From assembly GCA_937965785.1 (NCBI GenBank), contig CALCKT010000030.1:1-56645 (forward strand): a stretch of 56,645 bases of DNA. The letters run 5' to 3'. The position numbers and the translations under genes were made by a program. Position 1 is the stretch's first letter, and the number at the start of each line of letters is the position of its first letter. This DNA is from an uncultured Propionibacteriaceae bacterium. Its GTDB lineage: Bacteria > Actinomycetota > Actinomycetes > Propionibacteriales > Propionibacteriaceae. Below the pieces are notes generated by a model. It did not search any database, was not told the origin of the DNA, and saw only the letters and a program-made list of their open reading frames with translations. Of this stretch, positions 40,412-49,407 are shown one piece after another.

Positions 40412-42280
40412 TCAGGCCTCCAGCTTGTCCAGGGTGGAGGTCAACAGCTCCACCACATTCATTCCGTCGAAGACGTTGCCGTCGATCACGGCGCTCACCT
40501 CGGCCTCGTCGCCGCCGAGTTCCTTCAGCTGCCCGGCGAGCCGCACCTCCTGGGCGCCTGCCTCCTTCAGGGCCTTCGCGACGGCGAGACCGTGGGCGGC
40601 GTAGACCTTCGCGCTGGAGCACAGGACCGCGATGTCGGTGCCCGCCTCCTGCATGGCCTTGACGAACACCTCCGGGTTGGTGCCCTCCGCGATCACGGTG
40701 TTGATGCCACCCACGTGATACAGGTTCGAGGTGAAGCCCTCGCGACCACCGAAGTCGCGCCGGGTGCCGAGGCAGGCCAGCAGCACGGTCGGGGTCTTCT
40801 CGGCGGCCTTGGAACGGTCCCGGAGGTCCTCGAAGACCTGGCTGTCGCGCACGAACGGGATGCCGCCGAGCTTCGGGGCCTTCGGACGCGGAGCGCGCAC
40901 GAGGGCCTTCTCGAGGTGGTTCGGGAACATCGAGACGCCCGTCAGCGGCAGCTTGCGGGTGGCGAGCAGCTTGGCGCGGGCATCGTTGATCTCCTTGAGC
41001 TGGGCGGCCACGGTGCCATCGGCGATGGCGGCCGCCATGCCCTTCTCGTCGAGCTGGCCGAACAGTTCCCAGGCCTTCTCGCAGAGCTGCTTGGTCATGG
41101 ACTCGACGAACCATGCGCCGCCGGCCGGGTCGTTGACGCGGCCGATGTTCGACTCCTCGGCCAGCACCACCTGGGTGTTGCGGGCGATGCGGCGGGTCAG
41201 GACGTCGGGAAGACCAATCACGGTGTCGAGCGGCAACACGGTGATGAACTCGGCCTGGCCGACGGCCGCCGCGAAGGCCGAGATGGTGCCGCGCAGCACG
41301 TTGACGTAGGCGTCGTCGCGGGTGATCTCGCGCAGCGACGTGACGGCGTGCTGCACCGCGCCGCGTTTCTCCGGGCTCACCCCGAGCACCTCGCCGACCC
41401 GGTTCCACAGGGTGCGCAGCGCGCGCAGCCGGGAGATGGTGACGAACTGGTTGGTGTTCGCGGAGACCCGGAACAGGACGCTGTCGAAGGCCTCATCGGC
41501 GCTCAGCCCGAGATCGGTGAGGGCGCGCACGTATTCGATGCCCGTGGCCAGCGCGTAGGCCAGCTGGGCGACGTCACCGGCGCCCATGGAATCGTAACGG
41601 GAGGCGTCCACGACGATGGGACGCACACCCGGGAACGGCTTTGCAAGCTCCACGGCCCTCGCGATCACCGAGAGGTCGGGGGTGGTTCCGTTGAGGGCGG
41701 CGAAACCGATCGGGTCGACGCCGAGGCTGCCGCGGATGTTCTCCTTGCCGGAGGCGGCGAAGGCCGCGGCCAGGGCCTCGGCGGCCGCCAGCTCATCGGT
41801 GTTGGAGGAAACATGTGTGGGGGCAAGGTCGAACAGGACATCGCTCAGGACCTCTGCCAGTTTGTCGGCGGGTACCGCGTCGGGGTCCACACGTACCCAG
41901 ACCGCGGATGTGCCGCGCTCCAGGTCGGTGTCGACGGCCTTGCGGGCCTCGGCCGGGTCGGGTTCCTCAATGAGCTGAGCACTGAACCAGCCCTCATCCA
42001 TCTCTCCTGCGCGGACCGTGGTGCCGCGCGTGAATGGGGCCACTCCGGGGAAACCAAGCTCCTTGACGCCATCGTCAATGGTGTACAGCGGCTTGACCTC
42101 AAGCCCGTCGACGGTGTGGCTCGTCAGGCGCTTGTATGCCTGCTCAATGTTGAGTTCCTTGCCTTCCGGGCGCTTCCGGTTGAGTACCTTCAGCACCTCT
42201 TTTTCCCAGTCTGCGAGGCTGGGAGTGGCGAAGTCAGCGGCGAGACTGATCTCGGCCGCGCTCGTTGCTTCTGTGCTCAT
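40412..42280 (-). CDS. mutA: Methylmalonyl-CoA mutase, small subunit
   Basis: 622 residues from the ATG at 42280, preceded by GGAGAG; an upstream in-frame start at 42358 is less likely. It resembles MutB throughout (RIARNTQVVLAEESNIGRVN, DPAGGAWFVESMTKQLCEKA), but the B12-binding domain has GTRRDFGGREGF where the catalytic subunit has D-x-H-x-x-G, so it does not bind cobalamin. It forms the structural half of the MutAB heterodimer. It is the first gene of the operon. Confidence 0.97.
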   Translation of the reverse strand: MSTEATSAAEISLAADFATPSLADWEKEVLKVLNRKRPEGKELNIEQAYKRLTSHTVDGLEVKPLYTIDDGVKELGFPGVAPFTRGTTVRAGEMDEGWFSAQLIEEPDPAEARKAVDTDLERGTSAVWVRVDPDAVPADKLAEVLSDVLFDLAPTHVSSNTDELAAAEALAAAFAASGKENIRGSLGVDPIGFAALNGTTPDLSVIARAVELAKPFPGVRPIVVDASRYDSMGAGDVAQLAYALATGIEYVRALTDLGLSADEAFDSVLFRVSANTNQFVTISRLRALRTLWNRVGEVLGVSPEKRGAVQHAVTSLREITRDDAYVNVLRGTISAFAAAVGQAEFITVLPLDTVIGLPDVLTRRIARNTQVVLAEESNIGRVNDPAGGAWFVESMTKQLCEKAWELFGQLDEKGMAAAIADGTVAAQLKEINDARAKLLATRKLPLTGVSMFPNHLEKALVRAPRPKAPKLGGIPFVRDSQVFEDLRDRSKAAEKTPTVLLACLGTRRDFGGREGFTSNLYHVGGINTVIAEGTNPEVFVKAMQEAGTDIAVLCSSAKVYAAHGLAVAKALKEAGAQEVRLAGQLKELGGDEAEVSAVIDGNVFDGMNVVELLTSTLDKLEA

Positions 42281-42649
42281 CGCTCTCCGTCCAAATTCTT
42301 CCGGCAAACCATTGCGGGGATATGGCTGCCTGGTTTCGAGACTGCTAGTCCTCGACATCCCAACCCTAGCCCAGCCCGGTTGAAGGACAGACTTCGGGGG
42401 CGGGTTCTTTTCGGGGAAAAGGTGCCTGCCGGGCCGGGAGCGGGCGTATTGGTCCTACCAACGACCGGCTAGGGGCCGGGTCCCGGAACGGAAGCCGTGC
42501 CCGGTTCGGGCGTCGGGTGCGAGACCTCCGGGACCGGCGGCGCGCCAACGGCCACCGGTTCCGGCGCCACCGGGAGTTTCTCGTCGATGCGCCGGCCACA
42601 TCCCGAGCCGTGACCACCACCCTTCGGGCGGATGGGTGAGGATGGGCTC
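42281..42649. other. Intergenic region upstream of mutA
   Basis: About 370 bases between the divergent mutA and DUF2218 genes. It must hold the promoters of both, but no unambiguous -35/-10 pair was picked out. A Pro-rich minus-strand frame of about 60 codons (42469-42651) shares its start with the opposite gene and is not called. Confidence 0.5.
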
Positions 42650-43027
42650 ATGAGCACTTCTGAAACGCGCGCCTTCCCCCGCACCTCGACCGCGAGGGTG
42701 GCCACGGACCGCCCCGCCCGCTACGGCAAACAGCTGGCCAGCCACATGGGTCGCAAGATCACCACCGCCTGGGACGAGGACAGCGGGACCGGCTCCCTGG
42801 AGTTCAACCGCGAGGGCCCCACCACCGGGGTCGTCGAGCTCTCCTGCGACGGTGAGGTCCTGGTGCTGCGGCTGTCCGCGGCCGACGAGCACCTTGAACG
42901 GCTGGAGGAGGTCGCGGGCATTCACCTGGCCCGGTTCGGCGCCAAACAGGGCATGGTGGTCCGTTGGGAACGTGGGGACGGGACTCCGGGCACCACCCAG
43001 GGTCCCGTGACACCCGGGGAGCGCTGA
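42650..43027 (+). CDS. DUF2218 domain protein
   Basis: 125 residues from the ATG at 42650. The core is RYGKQLASHMGRKITTAWDE, GSLEFNREGPTTGVVELSCD and LRLSAADEHLERLEEVAGIH, ending LARFGAKQGMVVRWERGDG. This is the small DUF2218 family, often found with siderophore or iron-uptake genes, although no such gene is adjacent here. Cytoplasmic; the biochemical role is unknown. Confidence 0.82.
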   Translation: MSTSETRAFPRTSTARVATDRPARYGKQLASHMGRKITTAWDEDSGTGSLEFNREGPTTGVVELSCDGEVLVLRLSAADEHLERLEEVAGIHLARFGAKQGMVVRWERGDGTPGTTQGPVTPGER

Positions 43028-43043
43028 TCCGCCTGGCGTCGCA

Positions 43044-43073
43044 CCGGGTTGACCCCCGCCGGGGTTCACCCGG
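43044..43073. terminator. Probable bidirectional terminator
   Basis: CCGGGTTGACCCC (43044-43056) and GGGGTTCACCCGG (43061-43073) form a 13-bp stem with two central mismatches and a CGCC loop. It lies between convergent genes whose stops are 17 and 3 bases away. Confidence 0.55.
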
Positions 43074-43075
43074 GT

Positions 43076-43663
43076 TCAGGCCACGGCATCGCCCCAGCGT
43101 TCGATGCTCCAGCCATCCCGGCAGGAACCGTTGATCACGATCCACTGGGTGTTGCTCAGTGGCGGCGCCTTCTTCAGACCGAAACCGGGGTCCTGGGCCA
43201 GGGTCCACACCCGCAGCGCCGCCCCGTGGCTGATGATCGCCGCGCAGCTGTGGCCGGCTGATTCCACGCGGGAGATGGCCGAGGTGAAACGGGACATGAA
43301 CTGCCGTGCCGTCTCGCCGCCCTCGAGGCAGGAGTCCATGTTCTCGGAGGACCAGGTTTGCAACTCCGCAATGTAGGCCCGCCAGTCGTGGTTGAGTTCC
43401 TCCACACCCGCCGAGATCTCCTGCACCCCGTCGAGGACCTGTACCTCGAGTCCCAGCGATTCGGCGAGGGGAGCGGCCGTCTGCTGTGCGCGTGTCAACG
43501 GGGATGCGTAGACTGCCTCGATCGGTTCGTCGGCGAGTTTCCCCGGCAGCGAGGCGGCCTGGGTCAGGCCGTGATTGGTCAATCGGTAGCCCGGGTAGGC
43601 GGTGTCCAATCGGTGATCGACGTTCGCCTGGGTTTCGCCGTGACGGATCAGGAGGAGTCGCAT
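43076..43663 (-). CDS. Histidine phosphatase family protein
   Basis: 195 residues from the ATG at 43663, preceded by AGGAGGAG. MRLLLIRHGETQANVDHRLD holds the catalytic R-H-G motif. Later ASPLTRAQQTAAPLAESLGL and the second catalytic His in CAAIISHGAALRVWTL complete the phosphoglycerate-mutase-like active site. This is a cofactor-independent-of-context broad family; the substrate is not resolvable. It is divergent from hpt. Confidence 0.88.
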   Translation of the reverse strand: MRLLLIRHGETQANVDHRLDTAYPGYRLTNHGLTQAASLPGKLADEPIEAVYASPLTRAQQTAAPLAESLGLEVQVLDGVQEISAGVEELNHDWRAYIAELQTWSSENMDSCLEGGETARQFMSRFTSAISRVESAGHSCAAIISHGAALRVWTLAQDPGFGLKKAPPLSNTQWIVINGSCRDGWSIERWGDAVA

Positions 43664-43762
43664 GACATGATCGTAGGCGGGAGGGGGCACCGCCCGGCGT
43701 GTCGTGCCCGAGTCGCCGACTCACCGGCCAAGAAAGTGGCAGCAGGGAGCGAAGGCCCTAGG

Positions 43763-44323
43763 GTGACGAGAGTGGATGCAGCCGATGTGATCTCCGACCT
43801 TTCCGAAGTTCTCTACACCAGCGACCAGATCGCGGCGCGCGTCGCCGAGCTCGCCGCCCGGATCGACGCCGACTACGAAGGTCGGGAGCTCCTGATCGTG
43901 GGGGTGCTCAACGGGGCGATCATGGTGGTCTCCGACCTGCAGCGCGCCATGAAGAGCCACGTCGAGATGGACTGGATGGCCGTCTCCTCCTACGGATCCG
44001 GAACCCAGTCCAGCGGCGTGGTGCGCATCCTGAAGGACCTCGGCGTCGACATCGAGGGACGTCACGTCCTGGTTGTCGAGGACATCATCGACACCGGCCT
44101 GACGCTGAGCTACCTGATCTCGAACCTGACCAGCCGCAGGCCCGCCAGCCTCGAGATCATGACGATGTTCCGCAAACCCGGGGCGGTCCGGATGGATGTG
44201 CCCGTCAAGTACGTCGGTTTCGACATTCCCAACGAGTTCGTCGTCGGCTACGGCCTCGACTACGCCGGTCGCTACCGCAACCTCCGTGATCTGGCCGTCC
44301 TGGCCCCCCAGGTCTACTCCTGA
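43763..44323 (+). CDS. hpt: Hypoxanthine phosphoribosyltransferase
   Basis: 186 residues from the GTG at 43763; the open frame runs further upstream but only into the divergent gene. VLYTSDQIAARVAELAARID, GVLNGAIMVVSDLQRAM and the PRPP-binding motif VLVVEDIIDTGLTLSYL define the enzyme, which salvages hypoxanthine and guanine to IMP and GMP. It opens the conserved actinobacterial hpt-ftsH-fol series. The tRNA-lysidine synthetase gene tilS, which often precedes hpt, is absent here. Confidence 0.95.
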   Translation: MTRVDAADVISDLSEVLYTSDQIAARVAELAARIDADYEGRELLIVGVLNGAIMVVSDLQRAMKSHVEMDWMAVSSYGSGTQSSGVVRILKDLGVDIEGRHVLVVEDIIDTGLTLSYLISNLTSRRPASLEIMTMFRKPGAVRMDVPVKYVGFDIPNEFVVGYGLDYAGRYRNLRDLAVLAPQVYS

Positions 44324-44445
44324 GATCCCTGAGGGTTCCGGGCCCGCGACGATCCGTGCGCGCCCGATGCGATGTTCTGTGCCTCTTGGTGAGCGCTGGT
44401 AGCCTTCCAGTGCTTACGTACATCTTCTTCTAGGGAACCCCGCCG

Positions 44446-46464
44446 TTGCAGAAAATCATGAAGAACCCGATGAGTTGGGTCACCTGGGTCGTCATCATCA
44501 TCCTTCTCGGGACGCTGATCATGCAGCTGATCTCCGGCTTGGTCGGTTTCCGGGAAGTCCCGATGAACCAGATCATGAGCGTCCTGCAGAGTGAGGAGAA
44601 GCTCAAGGAGGTCGTCGTCATCGACGGCGACCAGGTGATCCAGATCACCACTGAGGCCGGTCAGCGCATCCAGTCCAGCTGGGTGGGGCGTCAGGTGGAC
44701 GGCTTCGTGGAGATCCTCCAGCAGCGTTCCGCCGCCGGGACGCTCGATCACTGGATCACCCGTCACCCCACTCCCAACCTGCTCACCTCCCTGATCTACA
44801 CGGGCCTGCCCTTCCTGCTGCTCGTCATCGGTTTCTTCGTGGTGATGCGGATGGTCAACGGCGGCGGTTCGGGCAGTCCGCTCAGCTTCGGCAAGTCGAA
44901 GGCGAAACTCGCCAGCAAGGACATGCCGAAGACCACCTTCGCCGACGTCGCGGGCGTCGACGAGGCCGTCGAGGAGCTGCAGGAGATCAAGGAGTTCCTC
45001 GCCGAACCCGCGAAGTTCCAGAAACTCGGCGCCAAGATCCCCAAGGGCGTGCTGCTCTACGGCCCGCCCGGGACCGGCAAGACCCTCCTGGCGCGCGCCG
45101 TCGCGGGGGAGGCCGGGGTGCCGTTCTTCTCCATCTCCGGCTCCGATTTCGTCGAGATGTTCGTCGGTGTCGGTGCCAGCCGGGTCCGTGACCTGTTCGA
45201 GCAGGCCAAGGAGGCCGCACCCGCCATCGTGTTCATCGACGAGATCGACGCCGTCGGCCGCCACCGCGGCGCCGGGATGGGCGGCGGCCACGACGAACGC
45301 GAACAGACCCTCAACCAGCTGCTGGTCGAGATGGACGGTTTCGACGTGCGCGGCGGCGTGATCCTGATCGCCGCGACGAACCGCCCCGACGTGCTCGACC
45401 CGGCGCTGTTGCGCCCGGGCCGTTTCGACCGGCAGATCTCCGTGGAGGCCCCGGACCTGATCGGTCGTTCCCACATCCTCCAGGTGCACGCCGTCGGCAA
45501 ACCCCTCGCCAAGGACATCGACCTCGAATCCGTGGCCAGGCGCACCCCCGGTTTCTCCGGTGCCGACCTGGCCAACGTCCTCAACGAGGCCGCCCTCCTC
45601 GCGGCGCGCATGAACCTGAACGAGATCGGGCAGGCGCAGCTCGACGAGGCCATCGACCGGGTGATCGCGGGACCGCAGAAACGCACCCGCCTGATGAACG
45701 ACCGCGAACGCCTCATCACCGCCTATCACGAGGGTGGGCACGCCCTCGTGGCGGCCGCGATGCCCGGCAACGATCCCGTCCAGAAGGTCACGATCCTGCC
45801 GCGCGGCCGCGCGCTCGGCTACACGATGGTGATGCCCGACGACGACAAGTACTCGCACACCCGCGGTGAGCTGCTGGACCAGATGGCCTACATGATGGGC
45901 GGCCGGGCCGCGGAGGAGATGATCTTCCACGACCCCACCACCGGCGCCCAGAACGACATCGAGAAGGCCACGAAGGTGGCGCGGGCCATGGTCACCCAGT
46001 ACGGCATGAGCGAACGCGTCGGTGCCGTCCAGCTCGGCGGCGGCGACTCCGAACCGTTCATGGGGATGCGTGGGGCGCAACCGTCGAAGGACTTCTCGGA
46101 GGCCTCCGCGGCGATCATCGACGAGGAGGTGGCCAAGCTCATCAACGCCGCCCACCAGGAGGCCTACGACGTGCTGGTCGAGAACCGCGAGGTGCTCGAC
46201 GAACTGGTCCGGCAGCTGTTCGCGAAGGAGACCCTCAACAAGGCCGAGGTCGCGGAGGTGTTCAAGGACCTCAAACGCCGCGACAAACGGCCTGCCTGGA
46301 CCGGCTCCGAGCTGCGCATCCCCTCCACCATTCCGCCCGTCGAGGTGCCGATGTCCCCCAGCCCGTCCAGCCAGGAAACCCCACCCAGGCAGATCGCGTC
46401 CCGCCCGCTCCCGGACGGGGCCCCCGACCGCTGGGCGCCGCCCGCCCCCGAGGACCGGCGGTGA
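44446..46464 (+). CDS. ftsH: ATP-dependent zinc metalloprotease FtsH
   Basis: 672 residues from a TTG at 44446 (AGGGAA eight bases upstream); the ATG at 44458 lacks a ribosome-binding site. Two membrane helices (about residues 10-32 and 120-142) flank a small external domain. The AAA+ domain has Walker A GPPGTGKT (near 206), Walker B IVFIDEIDAVGRHRG and the second region of homology ATNRPDVLDPALLRPGRFDR. The protease domain has the zinc motif HEGGH near 428. It degrades membrane and regulatory proteins. Its end overlaps folE. Confidence 0.97.
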   Translation: MQKIMKNPMSWVTWVVIIILLGTLIMQLISGLVGFREVPMNQIMSVLQSEEKLKEVVVIDGDQVIQITTEAGQRIQSSWVGRQVDGFVEILQQRSAAGTLDHWITRHPTPNLLTSLIYTGLPFLLLVIGFFVVMRMVNGGGSGSPLSFGKSKAKLASKDMPKTTFADVAGVDEAVEELQEIKEFLAEPAKFQKLGAKIPKGVLLYGPPGTGKTLLARAVAGEAGVPFFSISGSDFVEMFVGVGASRVRDLFEQAKEAAPAIVFIDEIDAVGRHRGAGMGGGHDEREQTLNQLLVEMDGFDVRGGVILIAATNRPDVLDPALLRPGRFDRQISVEAPDLIGRSHILQVHAVGKPLAKDIDLESVARRTPGFSGADLANVLNEAALLAARMNLNEIGQAQLDEAIDRVIAGPQKRTRLMNDRERLITAYHEGGHALVAAAMPGNDPVQKVTILPRGRALGYTMVMPDDDKYSHTRGELLDQMAYMMGGRAAEEMIFHDPTTGAQNDIEKATKVARAMVTQYGMSERVGAVQLGGGDSEPFMGMRGAQPSKDFSEASAAIIDEEVAKLINAAHQEAYDVLVENREVLDELVRQLFAKETLNKAEVAEVFKDLKRRDKRPAWTGSELRIPSTIPPVEVPMSPSPSSQETPPRQIASRPLPDGAPDRWAPPAPEDRR

Positions 46465-47027
46465 GTCACGTCGACCAGCCCCGGATCGAGGCGGCGGTCC
46501 GCGAGATCCTCCTCGCGGTTGGTGAGGACCCGGATCGCGACGGGCTGTCCGAAACCCCGGGTCGCGTGGCCCGCTCCTACCAGGAGTTGTTCTCCGGGCT
46601 GGCGCAGGATCCCGCCGAGTTGCTGTCGACCACCTTCGACATCGACCACGAGGAGCTCGTGCTCGTCCGCGACATCGAGCTGACGAGCTGCTGCGAGCAC
46701 CACCTGCTGCCCTTCTTCGGGGTGGCACACGTCGGCTACATCCCCGGCGGGGGAAGGGTGACGGGACTGTCGAAACTGGCTCGGCTGGTCGACATCTACG
46801 CCCGCCGCCCGCAGGTGCAGGAACGCCTCACCACGCAGGTCGCCGACGCGCTCGTCACCCACCTGGGCGCGCAGGGCGTGATCGTCGTGATCGAGGCCGA
46901 ACACACGTGCATGACGATGCGGGGGGTGCGCAAACCGGGCAGCAGAACCATCACCAGCGCCGTGCGAGGGCAGCTGCGCAACGCCGCCACCCGCGCCGAG
47001 GCCATGAGCCTGATCATGGCGAGGTGA
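46461..47027 (+). CDS. folE: GTP cyclohydrolase I
   Basis: 188 residues with a GTG start overlapping the ftsH stop. DGLSETPGRVARSYQELFSG, SCCEHHLLPFFGVAHVGYIP (zinc-binding Cys and His), GLSKLARLVDIYARRPQVQE and the second zinc Cys in EAEHTCMTMRGVRKPGS identify the enzyme. It converts GTP to dihydroneopterin triphosphate, the first step of folate synthesis. It is followed four bases later by folP. Confidence 0.97.
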   Translation: MSHVDQPRIEAAVREILLAVGEDPDRDGLSETPGRVARSYQELFSGLAQDPAELLSTTFDIDHEELVLVRDIELTSCCEHHLLPFFGVAHVGYIPGGGRVTGLSKLARLVDIYARRPQVQERLTTQVADALVTHLGAQGVIVVIEAEHTCMTMRGVRKPGSRTITSAVRGQLRNAATRAEAMSLIMAR

Positions 47028-47031
47028 CCTC

Positions 47032-47832
47032 ATGACCATCGTGATGGGCGTGCTCAACGTCACCCCCGATTCGTTCTCCGACGGCGGGCGGCACGACGAC
47101 GCCGAGGCCGCCGTCGCCCACGGCAGGCTCCTGGCTTCCCAGGGCGCGGGGATCATCGATGTCGGTGGTGAATCCACCCGTCCCGGGGCCGCGCGGGTCC
47201 CCGAGGCGGAGGAGATGGCGCGTGTGCTCCCGGTGGTCGCGGCCCTGGCTGCTCACGGGATCACCTGCTCCGTGGACACCATGCGTGCCTCCGTCGCCCG
47301 GGCCGCGGTCGCGGCTGGAGCCCGGATCGTCAACGACGTCTCCGGTGGGCTCGCCGACCCCGGCATGCTGGATGCGGTCGCGGACCTCGGCGTCGACTAC
47401 GTCGCCATGCACTGGCGCGGCCACTCCGATGTCATGCAGCAGCACACCGGCTACAGCGATGTCGTCGCCGACGTGGCCGCGGAGCTGGCCACCCGCCGCG
47501 ACGCCGCCCTTGCTGCGGGCATCGCGGCCGAACGTATCATCCTCGACCCGGGGATCGGGTTCGCCAAGACCTCCGAACAGAACTGGCTGCTGCTGCGCGG
47601 CCTGGATGCCCTCCAGGCCATGGGGCATCGGTTGCTGGTCGGGGTCAGCCGCAAACGTTTCCTGGGTGAGCTGCTGGACGGCAGGCCCGCCACGGATCGC
47701 GACGCCGCCACCGCCGCCGTCACCACCTGGTGCGCCGCGCACGGGATCTGGGCGGTTCGCACCCACGAGGTGCCCGCGCAGCGCGACGCGGCACAGGTGG
47801 GGCGGCGGCTCGGAGCCCTGACGGTGGGCTGA
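47032..47832 (+). CDS. folP: Dihydropteroate synthase
   Basis: 266 residues. MGVLNVTPDSFSDGGRHDDA, IIDVGGESTRPGAARV, CSVDTMRASVARAAVAAGA, IVNDVSGG, ILDPGIGFAKTSEQNW and GVSRKRFLGELL are all DHPS motifs. It condenses p-aminobenzoate with the pterin pyrophosphate and is the sulphonamide target. It lies in the folE-folP-folB-folK order. Confidence 0.97.
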   Translation: MTIVMGVLNVTPDSFSDGGRHDDAEAAVAHGRLLASQGAGIIDVGGESTRPGAARVPEAEEMARVLPVVAALAAHGITCSVDTMRASVARAAVAAGARIVNDVSGGLADPGMLDAVADLGVDYVAMHWRGHSDVMQQHTGYSDVVADVAAELATRRDAALAAGIAAERIILDPGIGFAKTSEQNWLLLRGLDALQAMGHRLLVGVSRKRFLGELLDGRPATDRDAATAAVTTWCAAHGIWAVRTHEVPAQRDAAQVGRRLGALTVG

Positions 47833-47905
47833 GCGGCTCCTGCCGGAGCGGCGTTTCCGGGACCCGGTATTCTCGGCTCAATGCGACCCGTGAGGAGGTG
47901 AGGGA

Positions 47906-48274
47906 ATGGATTCCATCAACATCACAGGCCTGACCGCGACCGGTTTCCACGGGGTGTTTCCCGAGGAACGGCTCAACGGCCAACGCTTCGTCGTCGATGT
48001 CGAGCTCGGGCTGCACGTGGAGACCCGATCCGACGAACTGTCGGACACGGTCGATTACGCCGGGATCGCCGACCTGATCCGCGCCGAGATCGAGGGCGAA
48101 CCCTGCCGGCTCATCGAAACCCTCGCGGGGAGAATCGCCGACCGGTGTCTGTCCAATTCGCTGGTCCAGCAGGTTCGTGTGACGGTGCACAAACCGCAGG
48201 CCCCCGTCCCTCATGAATTGTCAGATCTGTCAGTCACCATCACCAGGAGCAGCCATGAGCAACGGTCCCTTTGA
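47906..48274 (+). CDS. folB: Dihydroneopterin aldolase
   Basis: 122 residues from the ATG at 47906 (GAGGTGAGG upstream). GLTATGFHGVFPEERLNGQR, FVVDVELGLHVETRSDELSD and TVDYAGIADLI are the conserved FolB strands. IETLAGRIADRCL and VHKPQAPVPHELSDLSVTI complete the family pattern. It makes 6-hydroxymethyl-dihydropterin for FolK. The last 20 bases overlap folK. Confidence 0.96.
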   Translation: MDSINITGLTATGFHGVFPEERLNGQRFVVDVELGLHVETRSDELSDTVDYAGIADLIRAEIEGEPCRLIETLAGRIADRCLSNSLVQQVRVTVHKPQAPVPHELSDLSVTITRSSHEQRSL

Positions 48275-48818
48275 CATCGATGTTGACACCTTGGGAAACA
48301 TGCGTCCCATCTCCAAGGTGGTTTTCTCCTTCGGGTCCAATCAGGGGGACTCGCCCACCATCCTCGCCCAAGCCGTCGAGGTGCTCGCGGAAACCCCCGG
48401 CCTGATCATCGTGGACGTCTCCCCCGTCTACCAGACGCCCTTCCAAGGGGAAGGGCCGGAGCAGGACGACTACCTGAACCTCGTGGTGGTCGCGGAATCC
48501 ACCCTCGAACCGATGACCCTGCTGGACCGGGCCTTCGCCATCGAGGAGAGTTTCGGCCGGGAACGCACGGTCCCCAACGGACCACGGACCCTGGACATCG
48601 ACATCATCATGGTCGGCAAACGGGTCAGCGAGGAGGACATAGAACTGCCCCATCCGCGGGCCCACGAAAGGGCCTTCGTGCTGGTTCCGTGGTGCGACAT
48701 CGACCCGATGGGAGAAATCGTGGGGGTCGGCCCCATCACGGAACTCGTCAAACAGGTTGACAGGACCGGCGTCATCAGGCGCGACGACATCGTCATAGCG
48801 AACCCCGGCCGACGTTGA
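48255..48818 (+). CDS. folK: HPPK: 6-hydroxymethyl-dihydropterin pyrophosphokinase
   Basis: 187 residues from the ATG at 48255, with CAGGAG upstream; an earlier in-frame ATG at 48213 lies deep inside folB. VVFSFGSNQGDSPTILAQAV, VDVSPVYQTPFQGEGPEQDD, YLNLVVVAEST and NGPRTLDIDIIMVGKRV are FolK motifs, and LPHPRAHERAFVLVPWCDID follows. An unusual N-terminal extension of about 20 residues precedes the first strand. It ends with a TTGA overlap onto the DUF3180 gene. Confidence 0.95.
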   Translation: MSNGPFDIDVDTLGNMRPISKVVFSFGSNQGDSPTILAQAVEVLAETPGLIIVDVSPVYQTPFQGEGPEQDDYLNLVVVAESTLEPMTLLDRAFAIEESFGRERTVPNGPRTLDIDIIMVGKRVSEEDIELPHPRAHERAFVLVPWCDIDPMGEIVGVGPITELVKQVDRTGVIRRDDIVIANPGRR

Positions 48819-49312
48819 ACCGAAAGCCGGAACTGACCCCCACCACGGTGCGCCAGGTCGTGGTCGCGACCCTGGCGGGGGGCGCCGTCGGGTGGATGAT
48901 CCTGAGCATCTTCGACCTTCTGAACGCCTTCCCGCCCGTGGCGCCGTGGAGCCTGTCGGTGCTCCTGGTGCTGTTGGGGGTCGCGGCCATCATCTACGCC
49001 CGCACCCTCCCGAAACGGCTGGAGCAGCGTCGCGTCCCCGCGCTGGAGGCGGTGCGGGCGATGGTGATGGCGAAGTCGCTGATCGCCACCGGGGCCCTGC
49101 TCGCAGGGGGACATGCGGTCTACGTGGGGCGCTGGGTGGCCTCAATGGCTGCTGAACTGCCCGCCACCCGGGTCTGGCACGGCCTGGTGGCCATAGCCGC
49201 CGCGGTGTTCTGCGCGTGGGGCGGCTGGGTGCTGGAACGCGCCTGCATGATCGACGGTGACGGCAATGACGCCGAATCCGGGGAGGATCAAGAGGCCTCC
49301 GAGGCCGCCTGA
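48815..49312 (+). CDS. DUF3180 membrane protein
   Basis: 165 residues from a TTG overlapping the folK stop. Four membrane helices (near residues 10-37, 45-65, 85-110 and 118-142) and an acidic C-terminal tail match DUF3180, an actinobacterial family almost always encoded next to folK. The function is unknown; the coupling suggests a link to folate or pterin metabolism or simply conserved gene order. Confidence 0.88.
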   Translation: MNRKPELTPTTVRQVVVATLAGGAVGWMILSIFDLLNAFPPVAPWSLSVLLVLLGVAAIIYARTLPKRLEQRRVPALEAVRAMVMAKSLIATGALLAGGHAVYVGRWVASMAAELPATRVWHGLVAIAAAVFCAWGGWVLERACMIDGDGNDAESGEDQEASEAA

Positions 49313-49407
49313 GGAAACAGCCGGACCCAGCGCATGTCCAATGTCCAAAACTTGGTTTTCGGCGTTTCGCTTCAAAAATGCCCGTTCGGCTGGTTTAATC
49401 TGTCGAC

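Noticed and set aside
38120..42472. Plus-strand open frame of about 1,450 codons
   Set aside because: It lies wholly antisense to mutB and mutA, which have full family motifs. Long antisense frames are expected from the strong third-position GC bias.
42469..42651. Pro-rich minus-strand frame of about 60 codons
   Set aside because: It shares the CATG of its start with the divergent DUF2218 gene, has no ribosome-binding site and is low-complexity.
44314..46728. Minus-strand open frame of about 800 codons
   Set aside because: It is antisense to ftsH and the start of folE, with no recognisable domain.
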